Under the pieces are notes generated by a model. That model saw only the letters and a list, made by a program, of their open reading frames with translations, had not been told where the DNA came from and made no database searches. The position numbers and the translations under genes are program-made. A stretch of DNA of 64,000 nucleotides, taken from NCBI RefSeq assembly GCF_003149675.1, contig NZ_LWMS01000044.1, positions 1-64,000 of the forward strand, in the 5' to 3' direction. Shown one piece after another: positions 35,391 through 45,364 of this stretch. The stretch comes from Methanosphaera cuniculi. GTDB lineage: Archaea > Methanobacteriota > Methanobacteria > Methanobacteriales > Methanobacteriaceae. How positions within the stretch are numbered: the first letter of the stretch is position 1; every line of letters starts with the position of its first letter.

Positions 35391-38300
35391 GTGAAAAGAA
35401 AATTGTATATAAAAATAAATAAAGCATATATAGGAGTAAGTCCACGTGAAAACTACTTAACAGTATATGCAGATATAGAATCAGATGATCCACAATCAAA
35501 AGATATAATATTTCAAATAGATCCAAGTGAATATGCACCTATAAACTTTCCTAAAATAACATTACCACGTGCAGGAACATCTATAGAAGGGGTTTATAGA
35601 TGGGAAAATGTACAAGTAGGGCATGTAAATAAAAATAGTCAAGGAATTAATTTTCCATTAATATGGGAGTATCAATTAAATTTATTATATGAAGGAGAAA
35701 CTTATGATTCATATAATACAGGAATCAGTAAAATATTAGGACGTGGGATTGTCCATAATGGAAAAGCAACAGCTAATATAACACAATCATTCAGAGAAGA
35801 GCCAGATGATGAAGACCTGGATGGTGAATACACATGTATGAATGCTGGAACACAATTCATAGAAGCAAGATATATACAAAATGGAAAATATATGGGAACT
35901 AAAGCAATTGGAGTAATTGATATAAATAATGTATATAATTTTAAAGTATATCAACTTGCAAATCGTATAATTAATGAACAAGAAAAATTAGTCATAAGAT
36001 TAGTAGTACATGATGTAACAAGAGGAACACTTACAGATCGTGAACCAGGGTATTATTATATTGATTATTATAATACAAGTGGAACATTTATAGAAACATT
36101 ACAATTAACAAAAGAAATAGACCCCGAAGATCCAACAAAGAAATGTTACATGTATGATTTACTATTAGATAAAGCTGAAGTAGAACAAGAAGGAATATAT
36201 CATACTTATACTTTTAAATGCTCAGATAACAAAGGACAAGAACATGTAGTAAATGATAAAAGAATAGACATAACAACACCACATATAAGTAATATAACTT
36301 ATTTAAATGATAATTTTAACAATATATATAAGCCTGGTGAAACAATTAACATAGATGCAGTACTTGAAGATCAAAGTCAGACCATTACAGATAATTATGG
36401 AAATACTAGACAATTACCATTAAGTGGAAGAACTGTATACATAGGACTTATGTCAAATCATAAAGACCCAAATTATCCAAATAATGATTCACAAAAAAGT
36501 AATGAAATAACAATAACAACTGATGCAAATGGAGAAATACATACAACATATACAATAAAAGAAAATGCTTATAAAACTATTGATAATGTTGAATTAAACC
36601 CAAATACATACTATGTATATATAAGATATCCTGGAGAAAAAAATACTGATACAAATAGAATTATAATGAATCCTAGTTTAGCTATAACAAATACAAATGG
36701 ATTTAATATGCAATTTTGGGATATGGAAATCAAACCATCAACAATACTAAGAATAGATGCAGATAATAATATACAATTCACACAACAATATCTCAAAAAG
36801 GGTACAGCAACAGTAATGAACAATATGAATGCAAATAGTAAAATTATAAATCAGAAAGGGGTGCTAATAGACAATCAAACACTCAAAACTGATGCAAATG
36901 GAGAATGTACTTATAATTTTACAAATACATCAAAATATAGTGAAAATAAGTATACTTTACAAATTAAAGGAACTCATACAAATAAGAAAAATGTGCAAGA
37001 TAATGTTATAACAAGGGAATTATTTTATAGACATAAAGTCAAAGGTAATGTAACAATTACACCAAAGGAAACTTCTAATTTACAAGTAGGAAAACCTATA
37101 ATTGCTAAATGTACATTAGGAGATTTAAAACCATTAAATAATACATTAGAATATCAAATACTAGTCTCACAAAACATTAATGGAACAAATAAAACAGTAT
37201 ATTCTACTTCAAAACAAACATACACAGTAAAAAATGTGGATAACCCACAGAATGAAGAAATAAGTTACACATTCTCACCAAATAATTTAATAGCAGGCAA
37301 TGCAACTGTAACATTTAAATTTTTTGAAAATGAATATACCTTAACCACTGAATTAAGCACTGATGGAACTTTTACTATACCTAGTGGTATTAATTGTAGT
37401 GATGTACGAATAACATATGGAGAAACAGCTCATATTCAAGCAACATGTAGTGATGTACTCACTAAACCTGTAACTGTAACACTACTAAAAACATCGGGAG
37501 AAACAATTAATGTTGGTACAACTTCTCAAAAAACTGATAAAACTATAACTTTTGATATACCTAAGTCATATGTGGATCAAGCAGCAATAAATTCTCAAGG
37601 AAATAGGGCCGATGAAGTAGGATATTATATAACAACAAATAGTGTTGATGGTGGAGTAAAATCAAACACGGCAAAAATACGAATATATAATGATGTAACA
37701 TTAGGAATAAGTAATTATAAAAAATACATTTATAACAATAAAAATAATCCTCAAACATATACATATGAATATAATATAAATTGTAGTGCTAAACGTGGAC
37801 GAATACACGCTTATATTGCAACCATTGATGGAAACAGTAAATATTATCTTCCATCATTTAACATTGAAGATGGTACACAACAAAAAGTACAACTAACAGC
37901 AAAATATATTAAAAGTGGAGTGGATTATAATCTTTATCTACAATATGAACCACCAAATGATTCATATTATAATAGTGCACAGGCAATTATTTATAAAGTA
38001 TTATGGATCAAAGAAGATCCTCATTTAACATTTATTGCTCCTACTATTATGAATGCTGGTGATTGTTATGTAAGACATGAATATCCAAGTACTCTTAGTC
38101 CTACACCAACAGGAACGATAACATATACTGTAGATAATGCTAGTTGGAATGGAAATATTGGTGAAAGTAAAATAATTGATTTTAGTAGTGTACGGGGAAA
38201 AACAAAAACAATTAATATAAGATATAATGGGGATGCTTATTATTATCCTATTGAAACTAGTTTAAATGTAACTGTACGAAAACAACCTACAATATCAATA

Positions 38301-39440
38301 ACAGTTGATCCAGCAAGTGAAATAACTAAAGGAGATACACGTAATGTTACAGTACAAGTTTTATATGAAGGTTCATTAATAAATAATCTTCTTAGTGCAG
38401 CTTTAACAACTCCATCGGGTAAAAGTATAACATTATGTGATAATCAAAGTGGATCTGGTAAATATACTTGGAAATATAAATTTGATGAAAGTGGAACTTA
38501 TAATATAACAGCACGTGTTCCTAATTATGATATATATGAATCTCGTATAGGTGGAATAAGTATAACTGTTAAAGAACCTCCAAAACAAGAAGAAACTCCA
38601 ACTACTACGCCGGTAGTTGAAAAGTATATAACTGGAAGTAATATTCTAAAAGCAGTGACAGAGGGAAATGCAAGCACTCAATTTAATGACTTATACAAAG
38701 CAAATAATAGTAAAGAAATAGTTGTATTAATTGGAGAAAATAATGGATTTGATTCACGGATACCAGGACTTAAAAAGTTATGTGAACTTAAAAAATCAAG
38801 CTCAGATTACAAACCAAATATATATGCTTTTGTAGTTTGTTATAATTTCAATGCAGCAGGGGATCAATTTGATAATTTCATAGATCCTGGATTTACTCAA
38901 TTATCACGAAGTACAAATCGTGATGAAACATTAGTAGCACAACTAAAACGTATTGCTCAAATTGATGGATTAACAGGAGTAATAATAGCTGGTGTAAGAC
39001 CTGCAAATAATGTATCAACAAATAGTAATTATGTAACTGAAGCTAATGCTATACATACTACATTTGTAAATGCTATTAAAGAAATTAATCCTAATTTGAA
39101 ACTTGGAGTATATGCTTTAACACCTTATAAAGATATTGCAACTAATAAAGGAAGACAAGGGGTTGATGTGGAGACACTTCAAAGTCTTTATAATTTTATA
39201 TTACTTAATCCTACAATTGATTCAAGCATGACTACTGGACAATATAAAAGTAGTGAAGTTACAAGTGACAATATTAAAACATGGTATAATGGACGTGTAA
39301 AAAATTTTGTTAATGCTGTAACAAATAAGAATTGTCAAGTAGTAGCTATGATTAATCGTTCAAAAACAAGTGTGATAAGTCTTAATGATCAAAAAGCACC
39401 TTATCCTAGTGGACATGCAAATATATACTTTAATAACTAA
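35391..39440 (+). CDS. Giant multi-Ig fibre with C-terminal glycosidase-like domain
   Basis: The 1349-residue protein has an N-terminal region similar in style to the previous gene, then many Ig-like repeats (about 150-1070), such as ITTDANGEIHTTYTI and TLKTDANGECTYNFT. Residues about 1080-1349 form an alpha/beta domain with IDGLTGVIIAGVRPANN and NPNLKLGVYALTPYKD. That pattern is typical of TIM-barrel glycoside-hydrolase-like domains on methanogen adhesins. GTG 35391 lies within the GAGGTG ribosome site, so TTG 35403 may be the real start. No signal peptide is present. It is likely a tail fibre that recognises and perhaps cleaves a host surface polysaccharide. Enzymatic activity is inference. 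Confidence 0.68.
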   Translation: MKRKLYIKINKAYIGVSPRENYLTVYADIESDDPQSKDIIFQIDPSEYAPINFPKITLPRAGTSIEGVYRWENVQVGHVNKNSQGINFPLIWEYQLNLLYEGETYDSYNTGISKILGRGIVHNGKATANITQSFREEPDDEDLDGEYTCMNAGTQFIEARYIQNGKYMGTKAIGVIDINNVYNFKVYQLANRIINEQEKLVIRLVVHDVTRGTLTDREPGYYYIDYYNTSGTFIETLQLTKEIDPEDPTKKCYMYDLLLDKAEVEQEGIYHTYTFKCSDNKGQEHVVNDKRIDITTPHISNITYLNDNFNNIYKPGETINIDAVLEDQSQTITDNYGNTRQLPLSGRTVYIGLMSNHKDPNYPNNDSQKSNEITITTDANGEIHTTYTIKENAYKTIDNVELNPNTYYVYIRYPGEKNTDTNRIIMNPSLAITNTNGFNMQFWDMEIKPSTILRIDADNNIQFTQQYLKKGTATVMNNMNANSKIINQKGVLIDNQTLKTDANGECTYNFTNTSKYSENKYTLQIKGTHTNKKNVQDNVITRELFYRHKVKGNVTITPKETSNLQVGKPIIAKCTLGDLKPLNNTLEYQILVSQNINGTNKTVYSTSKQTYTVKNVDNPQNEEISYTFSPNNLIAGNATVTFKFFENEYTLTTELSTDGTFTIPSGINCSDVRITYGETAHIQATCSDVLTKPVTVTLLKTSGETINVGTTSQKTDKTITFDIPKSYVDQAAINSQGNRADEVGYYITTNSVDGGVKSNTAKIRIYNDVTLGISNYKKYIYNNKNNPQTYTYEYNINCSAKRGRIHAYIATIDGNSKYYLPSFNIEDGTQQKVQLTAKYIKSGVDYNLYLQYEPPNDSYYNSAQAIIYKVLWIKEDPHLTFIAPTIMNAGDCYVRHEYPSTLSPTPTGTITYTVDNASWNGNIGESKIIDFSSVRGKTKTINIRYNGDAYYYPIETSLNVTVRKQPTISITVDPASEITKGDTRNVTVQVLYEGSLINNLLSAALTTPSGKSITLCDNQSGSGKYTWKYKFDESGTYNITARVPNYDIYESRIGGISITVKEPPKQEETPTTTPVVEKYITGSNILKAVTEGNASTQFNDLYKANNSKEIVVLIGENNGFDSRIPGLKKLCELKKSSSDYKPNIYAFVVCYNFNAAGDQFDNFIDPGFTQLSRSTNRDETLVAQLKRIAQIDGLTGVIIAGVRPANNVSTNSNYVTEANAIHTTFVNAIKEINPNLKLGVYALTPYKDIATNKGRQGVDVETLQSLYNFILLNPTIDSSMTTGQYKSSEVTSDNIKTWYNGRVKNFVNAVTNKNCQVVAMINRSKTSVISLNDQKAPYPSGHANIYFNN

Positions 39441-39463
39441 ATAATTTGGAGGATTGTTAAAAA

Positions 39464-40900
39464 GTGTCATTTATAAGATTAGATAACACAGAAGTAACAC
39501 GAAGTAGTATAATTGAACGTATGATAATGTTCTATAAAGAACGATATGGTGAAGATTTAACTGAAGTTTGTGATCTTGCCGATGGAAGTGAAATGAGAAC
39601 ATTACTTGAAAGTATTGCAGTAGAAATTTATGATTTATATTACCAGGATGATGTGAGTTGTAGACAAGCATTTGTAAAAACAGCTGTAGGATATTATCTT
39701 GATATGAAAGGATGTGAATTTCATCTTACACGTTCACCATCTGCACAATCTACAGGATATTTAAATTTTAGTTTTAAAAGTGGACCTATTACAGTTGATT
39801 ATACTATTCCTCAAGGATTAATGGTACTTGACCGTAAAACGGGTAATGAATATTATACAACTAGTAGTATGGATATTAAAGCGGGTGAACTTGAAGTAGA
39901 TGTGCCTGCTATTAGTGTTCTTGAAGGTCTTGATTATAATTGTGAAACTGGAAGACTTACAGCATTTAAGAATATGAGTCAAGTTCGTGGTGATTTACAA
40001 GTTACTAATAAAACTGCTTTTACTGGAGGGCGTAATGCTGAGACAGATGAGCATTTTAGACAACGTATTCTTGAAGCTATGAAAAGTGAAGCATTTGGTA
40101 CAGTTCAAAGTTATACTAATGCACTTGAAAATATAGAGGGTATTCATGATGTAGCTTTTATTAATCCTAAGGATGTAACAGATCATCTTGTAGGTGGTAA
40201 ACGTTGCACAGCATGTACACGTGTATGTTATATTAATTCAAGTAATAAAACTAAGATTAATAATAATGATAGTACTAATAATACGAATAAACCTGTAGAT
40301 TATGAATCAGCAGATGAAGATATGCTTTTTAAGGTTACAAATTATTTTACAAATCAAGATAATCTTGTTATTGGACATAGTTTTCATGTATCTGCTTGTA
40401 ATTGTAGACGTCTTTATTTTAAAATTGAAGCATATACAAGTTTAAGTAATATAGATACTGATGAAATTATGAAAGCTCTTCGTACATATTTTGATGGTGG
40501 AACATATGGTGGAATGATTTATCCCGGTTTAGGTATTGGTGAGGCTGTACGTATGTATGGACTTATTGATGTGCTTGAACGCGTGCCAGGTATTGAACAA
40601 GTAGTAAATATTCTTAATATTAATTATCGTACTACTTATCCTGAAAATGCTAAGTGGGAACAACTTGGAAATGAAACGGATTGGGTATGGACTGATAGTA
40701 TGGGTTTTACTTATCGTAAAGCTACTAAAGATGGAAAACCATCTGCACAGTGGGGAGAAAGACGTTTTAGAACCCTTACTGTTCCAGTAAATTATGTAGC
40801 TTATCTTGATTCTATGAAGAATAGTAGTCAAGATAGTAATAGTCCTGATATTTTATTCGAATCTATAGGTACTGTTCCACCTACTGAAAGAGGAAACTAA
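39464..40900 (+). CDS. Baseplate J-like protein (Mu gp47 family)
   Basis: The 478-residue product begins (GTG start after TTGGAGG) with a segment characteristic of the family: SIIERMIMFYKERYGEDLTE, then SEMRTLLESIAVEIYDLY and YYLDMKGCEFHLTRSP (about 15-90). Beta-rich domains and GGRNAETDEHFRQRILEAM (about 188-206) follow, matching the GGxDxEsDexyRxRi signature of J-like proteins. It forms the baseplate wedge of contractile tails and, with sheath, tube and gp25-like genes, confirms the tail type. A four-cysteine cluster lies near 247-257 and 305-315. Confidence 0.88.
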   Translation: MSFIRLDNTEVTRSSIIERMIMFYKERYGEDLTEVCDLADGSEMRTLLESIAVEIYDLYYQDDVSCRQAFVKTAVGYYLDMKGCEFHLTRSPSAQSTGYLNFSFKSGPITVDYTIPQGLMVLDRKTGNEYYTTSSMDIKAGELEVDVPAISVLEGLDYNCETGRLTAFKNMSQVRGDLQVTNKTAFTGGRNAETDEHFRQRILEAMKSEAFGTVQSYTNALENIEGIHDVAFINPKDVTDHLVGGKRCTACTRVCYINSSNKTKINNNDSTNNTNKPVDYESADEDMLFKVTNYFTNQDNLVIGHSFHVSACNCRRLYFKIEAYTSLSNIDTDEIMKALRTYFDGGTYGGMIYPGLGIGEAVRMYGLIDVLERVPGIEQVVNILNINYRTTYPENAKWEQLGNETDWVWTDSMGFTYRKATKDGKPSAQWGERRFRTLTVPVNYVAYLDSMKNSSQDSNSPDILFESIGTVPPTERGN

Positions 40901-40919
40901 AAAATTAAAGGAGGATATT

Positions 40920-40937
40920 ATGTTAGGGGATTTGTAA
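40920..40937 (+). promoter_or_regulatory. Strong ribosome site before a five-codon minigene
   Basis: AAAGGAGGATATT precedes ATG 40920, but this frame stops after five codons. The next baseplate gene begins 57 bases further on with a weak ribosome site. GTTAG (40922-40926) and CTAAC (near 40962-40966) could pair, so the segment may be a translated leader or a decayed gene start. Confidence 0.35.
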
Positions 40938-40993
40938 GGTTTTATTAACATGATTACAACCTCTAACAAAAATATTCAATAAAGAAAGTTGAA

Positions 40994-41512
40994 ATGATGG
41001 ATAATTTAAGGTGGTGTATAAAAGAAATGTCTGTAAGATGGAAAACAATAGTAAATAGATTACATCCCGAAACAGGATTAAAAGATAAGGATAATCAAGT
41101 ATCTAAAATATTTGATCCAGTAATAGGTAAAAGTCTTGATAACTTTAACGAATACATAGATATTAGTGTACAAAATAGATTTTTACTAACAGCTACAGGA
41201 AAATATCTAGATAAAATAGGGGAAGATCATAGTATGCCCCGGGTATCTGGTGAAACAGATAATGAATATAGACAAAGAATTCTAAATAGTATGGATCAAA
41301 AATTAACAGTAAGATACTGTAAAAATAGAGGATTAATGCTATGGAGTATTAAAGGAATAAATAGCAATATACGTGGTCAACTTTCAAGCATAAACACATA
41401 TACTTCAGCACAATATGCAGCTATTCCACGTAACACATCAGGTGAAAAATTTCTTAAAAATAGTCTGATATGGAATCATATAATACAGATATATCAACAA
41501 GGATGGAAGTAG
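40994..41512 (+). CDS. gp48/gpI-like baseplate protein
   Basis: The 172-residue protein follows baseplate J, the usual position of the gp48/gpI (YmfQ-like) family. It contains IDISVQNRFLLTATGKYLDK (about 54-73), resembling the start of J/I-type baseplate proteins, and SGETDNEYRQRILNSMDQ (about 82-99), again a J-like signature. It may thus be a second, shorter J-family paralogue. The C-terminal part is less conserved. It is likely part of the tail tip wedge. Confidence 0.68.
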   Translation: MMDNLRWCIKEMSVRWKTIVNRLHPETGLKDKDNQVSKIFDPVIGKSLDNFNEYIDISVQNRFLLTATGKYLDKIGEDHSMPRVSGETDNEYRQRILNSMDQKLTVRYCKNRGLMLWSIKGINSNIRGQLSSINTYTSAQYAAIPRNTSGEKFLKNSLIWNHIIQIYQQGWK

Positions 41513-41519
41513 ATAAAAA

Positions 41520-43733
41520 ATGGTAATGCTAGAAAATAACCCTGCACACGTAGAACATATTAATCAAATCATTTATAATAATAAAGAATTTGATATGTGG
41601 TATTGTTTTGATACTGCAGAATTATTAAGACAACATCCTAAATTTGGGCGTTATGATTCAAATAATCCAGGTTATTCTAAAATAACAACTAATGTAATTG
41701 ATATAAGATATGATTTTTTACTTGTAAACATTATAAATAAGGGTAGTCATTATGTATATCGTTTTGATGTGCGTAACACATTATGGGATGGAAAATATCG
41801 TATAAGTCATAGTATGAGACCAGATGAACCACATCAAGGAGTGGTAGTAACTAAAGATTCTGAAGATCCTAACATACTTGAAATAAATATTGATAGTCAT
41901 AATCTTGACCAAGCAGACTTACGTGTATGTTTTCATATGACACAAAAAGCAGATAGTAGAAGTATTGATGATAATTGTATTATTATTAATAATGAATCAT
42001 ATTACAGTGATCCATGTAGTCAAAATGTTAAACATAAAGGACATGTCTATATAAGTGGTACAACTAGTGTAGATACATATGATAGTCTTACACCATGCTC
42101 CAATTGTAATATAAAATTAGAACCATGTGATGTTAATGGAAATATAATCAATGGTGGATTATTAAAACAAGAAGATCTTTCAAACAATAAGGGTGAGTAT
42201 AATATTACATATAGTAAAGTTAAAAAGCCTGGCGATTACTATGTGAAATTAACAGCATTTAAAGAAGTAGGAGTAAATAATACACTATTAACTGCTACAC
42301 AAATAGTAAAAGTAAATAAATATCAAGATTGTAAAATTGGTGTGGATCTAGATAATATTGGACGTGTTTATAAAGGTGAAAAACATTTATTTACTATTAA
42401 CTGTGGTCTTGAAAATAAACTAGGAGTAATTGATCCTGACAGAGTAAATGAAATAAAAGGATTAACAGCAAGTATAACGGTTAAATTTGCTGGAACAAGT
42501 CAAACATGTAGTTGTACAATTGATGAAAAAGGTCAAATAAGTGGAAGAATTAACTTTAGACACTACTATGGAGATACAGCTGAACTAAGTGTAACAATAC
42601 CGGATCAAGGAGAATTTCCACAATCAAGTGCAAAGAAAACTATAAAATTAGATTGGTATTATGCAGATACACCAAAAGATATTATAGACACATGTAAAGA
42701 TGAAAATGCAACTGATTTTATAATGATAAAAGCAAAAGATTATGATATGAGTACAGATCGTGTTGTAATTAATCGTGATATGACTCTTTGTGGGGTACAG
42801 GGGAAAAATTGGGCTACACTTATTGGACGTGGAACTAATCAAAACAATACTAATAGTATACTTAGTATACGTGGTGGAAATAGTCCAGATGGAAAAGTTC
42901 AAGTACACTTAGTAGGACTTAAATTTAAGAATGGAAACAATGCTATTTATATGTATGAAAATACAGATTTACGTTGCTATTATTGTTACTTCCTTAATAA
43001 CATGCACCCATCACTTAATAATAAAGGATCAAGTATATTTAATGTAGTAAATGAAAGAACTAAGAAAGAAAGTAAGCATTTTAAAAATATTATTGATTCA
43101 TGTTACTTCTATAACAATTTTGGTAATGAAATATGTGTATGTGGTAATACAAATATTACAAATTGTTTATTTGTTACAAATGAAGCAAATAAATTAGTTA
43201 ACCCTGAACCTAAGGTACTTGAAATATATAATGGTGCAACTACTTATAAGAACAATAAAAGTCACATCAAAGTGTACAGCACTGTATACACAAAAAACCA
43301 TGCTTGGGCTAAATTATTATGTTATGTGGGAGAACGTGGAAGTTTTAATGGTGCAACATGTAATATGCTACAAAAACCGAATACACTACCTGTTTTTGGT
43401 GAAAAATGGGGAAATCAAGCATATACATATGCTTTGTATTATTATCCACACTTTGGAATAAATCATAATATTAGTGCAACACCACATAGAGGACGTGAAA
43501 GAACATCAACAGGGCATGTAGGATATCGTTCAAAACCTTATATGTTTGCACAACCAGATGGATATAATTTAATACGTTATTATGGTAAGCGTAGTGGTAC
43601 TAATACTTATGATCCATGGACTAAAAAAGAATTAGCAATGCCGGGAAATCTTGCAATATTTGATAGTAAGACCGGGGCATTTACAGGTACAAATTGGCCC
43701 TGGTTTAAGTATACAAATACACAGTGGAGTTAA
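41520..43733 (+). CDS. Tail fibre with Ig-like and parallel beta-helix regions
   Basis: The 737-residue protein has an N-terminal domain (1-160) that probably joins the baseplate. An Ig-like region follows (about 170-380; SNNKGEYNITYSKVKKPGDY). Next comes a right-handed beta-helix-like stretch (about 385-580) with short repeating turns such as GVQGKNWATLIGRG and NITNCLFVTNEANK. The last ~130 residues are aromatic- and Gly-rich with His residues, a likely receptor-binding tip. Such beta-helix folds are common in both phage tailspikes and Methanobacteriales adhesin-like proteins. Enzymatic residues cannot be identified by eye. Confidence 0.68.
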   Translation: MVMLENNPAHVEHINQIIYNNKEFDMWYCFDTAELLRQHPKFGRYDSNNPGYSKITTNVIDIRYDFLLVNIINKGSHYVYRFDVRNTLWDGKYRISHSMRPDEPHQGVVVTKDSEDPNILEINIDSHNLDQADLRVCFHMTQKADSRSIDDNCIIINNESYYSDPCSQNVKHKGHVYISGTTSVDTYDSLTPCSNCNIKLEPCDVNGNIINGGLLKQEDLSNNKGEYNITYSKVKKPGDYYVKLTAFKEVGVNNTLLTATQIVKVNKYQDCKIGVDLDNIGRVYKGEKHLFTINCGLENKLGVIDPDRVNEIKGLTASITVKFAGTSQTCSCTIDEKGQISGRINFRHYYGDTAELSVTIPDQGEFPQSSAKKTIKLDWYYADTPKDIIDTCKDENATDFIMIKAKDYDMSTDRVVINRDMTLCGVQGKNWATLIGRGTNQNNTNSILSIRGGNSPDGKVQVHLVGLKFKNGNNAIYMYENTDLRCYYCYFLNNMHPSLNNKGSSIFNVVNERTKKESKHFKNIIDSCYFYNNFGNEICVCGNTNITNCLFVTNEANKLVNPEPKVLEIYNGATTYKNNKSHIKVYSTVYTKNHAWAKLLCYVGERGSFNGATCNMLQKPNTLPVFGEKWGNQAYTYALYYYPHFGINHNISATPHRGRERTSTGHVGYRSKPYMFAQPDGYNLIRYYGKRSGTNTYDPWTKKELAMPGNLAIFDSKTGAFTGTNWPWFKYTNTQWS

Positions 43734-43753
43734 AAAAAAGTAAATTTTTGGAA

Positions 43754-44230
43754 ATGAAAAATATGACTTATTTTAGAAATAAATTTGATGATGAATTTAA
43801 AGTCTTATGTGAATTTATTGAACCTAAAGGTGGTGTAATACAATTACAAGGACATAATGATTACTATGCACATTTTACAAAAGTAAATGTACGTGATGAA
43901 ATCAACAGAGCAAAAACACCAGTAAAAGTAATACCTTTACTTTTATTTAACCATCTTGAAAGTAGTAATAAAAGAAAATACGTAAGTGACATAGATGAAA
44001 ATGGAAATTTAATATATTCACCTGAAGATCAAACAATACCAACAGAGGGCAAATTTCATAATGCTATTGTATGCCATGATCAAGCAGAAACTGAAATATA
44101 TGCAACATTTGATCCTACAATACGTGAAACAATGGAAAGACCTTTCACATGTGATTTTGCTCCACCTGTAGGAGAATATATTACTAGTGAATATGAACAA
44201 GAATATAACGTTGAAGAAGATGAGGAATAG
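43754..44230 (+). CDS. Hypothetical tail fibre-associated protein
   Basis: Two in-frame ATGs (43754 and 43763) follow a weak GGAA ribosome site; an upstream GTG at 43724 overlaps the previous gene. The 158-residue product is acidic with a compact core (FKVLCEFIEPKGGVIQLQGH, about 17-36) and ends in an Asp/Glu-rich tail. No family is recognised. Its place between two fibre genes suggests a fibre chaperone or small baseplate connector. Confidence 0.6.
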   Translation: MKNMTYFRNKFDDEFKVLCEFIEPKGGVIQLQGHNDYYAHFTKVNVRDEINRAKTPVKVIPLLLFNHLESSNKRKYVSDIDENGNLIYSPEDQTIPTEGKFHNAIVCHDQAETEIYATFDPTIRETMERPFTCDFAPPVGEYITSEYEQEYNVEEDEE

Positions 44231-44236
44231 ATTTTT

Positions 44237-45364
44237 ATGTTATTATTACCAAGAAAATTAGGATCAGAATTAACATTAGATGATTATAATGCTTGTCAAT
44301 ACATGTTATATGAAATGAATTGTTGGAAAGATACATGTAATCTTGGAATGATATATGATGGATATTATGCACGTTACAATATGGACATTGAAAACTTTGA
44401 TAAAAAAATTTATACAGATAAATTAGAATTAATCATTGATAAAATAGGATACATGTTAAATAGTAATGCAACAGCAACAAATAGACGGATTTATGTAAAA
44501 TTATCAGAACAATTAACAACACATCGTACTATTCATTATACATTAACATATGCTGTACCATATACTCAAGATGGAGTAGAAATAAGTGCAATTCCATTAG
44601 GTGAAGATGTAGATGAAAAGGGATATAATAATTTAAATGCACCTAATATACATACATTAAAAGGAACATTAAAAAAAGCAGATAAGACTAAAGACTTAAA
44701 AACAGATGAAGAACTATTCTATATTGAACTTCCAACAAACAAATTTAAAGAAGGATGTGTAATATATCCTGAAATACAACTAGATTATAAATTCAACGAC
44801 ACGCCAACAATAGATATTTATAATGGAGAAGCAAACACTAATGATGAAATATTATTAGATAATGTAGATAAATTAGATCGTATGATAACACACACTGATC
44901 CATCAGAGGAAAAAACAATTTATAGATTAGATGCTAATAAAATATATACCTTAAATAAAACAATCACACTACCAGAGGGCACAGATATAGAAATAAGAGG
45001 TGGAAGTAATCGTAAAACAGTACTTAATGGAAGTAAATGTGGACGTTTATTTATAGTTCCTCCTAATACTAGATTAACTTTGCATAATTTAGAATTACAT
45101 GAATGTGATTGTAGACAAGTAACACACTATCAAGGAATGGGTGGGGCTATTCTTGTTAAAAGTCGTAAAAAATTTGATGGTACATATGAATTTGGAGTAC
45201 TAGAAACTAGTGATTGTGATTTTAAAGTATGTACGGCAAAGCATGGTGGAGCTATATATGCTTATCATGGTGGTCTCTATGTACATGATTGTAAGTTTTA
45301 TAAATGCAGTGCAAATATGAGTGAAGGATATGGTGGAGCAATCAGTTATAGGAGACTTGATTAA
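44237..45364 (+). CDS. Beta-helix tail fibre protein
   Basis: The 375-residue protein has an N-terminal helical/beta domain (1-190) and a C-terminal part (about 225-375) of pectate-lyase-like beta-helix character: EIRGGSNRKTVLNGSKCGRL, then LHNLELHECDCRQ, then GGAIYAYHGGLYVHDCKF. This GG-x-I-x-N/C repeat pattern is typical of methanogen adhesin-like proteins. The chain ends abruptly after a GYGGAISYRRLD turn without a cap. The next gene starts 1 base later and its C-terminal ~85 residues resume similar Cys-rich beta-helix sequence. The two may have been one longer gene, or the proteins may assemble together. Confidence 0.65.
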   Translation: MLLLPRKLGSELTLDDYNACQYMLYEMNCWKDTCNLGMIYDGYYARYNMDIENFDKKIYTDKLELIIDKIGYMLNSNATATNRRIYVKLSEQLTTHRTIHYTLTYAVPYTQDGVEISAIPLGEDVDEKGYNNLNAPNIHTLKGTLKKADKTKDLKTDEELFYIELPTNKFKEGCVIYPEIQLDYKFNDTPTIDIYNGEANTNDEILLDNVDKLDRMITHTDPSEEKTIYRLDANKIYTLNKTITLPEGTDIEIRGGSNRKTVLNGSKCGRLFIVPPNTRLTLHNLELHECDCRQVTHYQGMGGAILVKSRKKFDGTYEFGVLETSDCDFKVCTAKHGGAIYAYHGGLYVHDCKFYKCSANMSEGYGGAISYRRLD

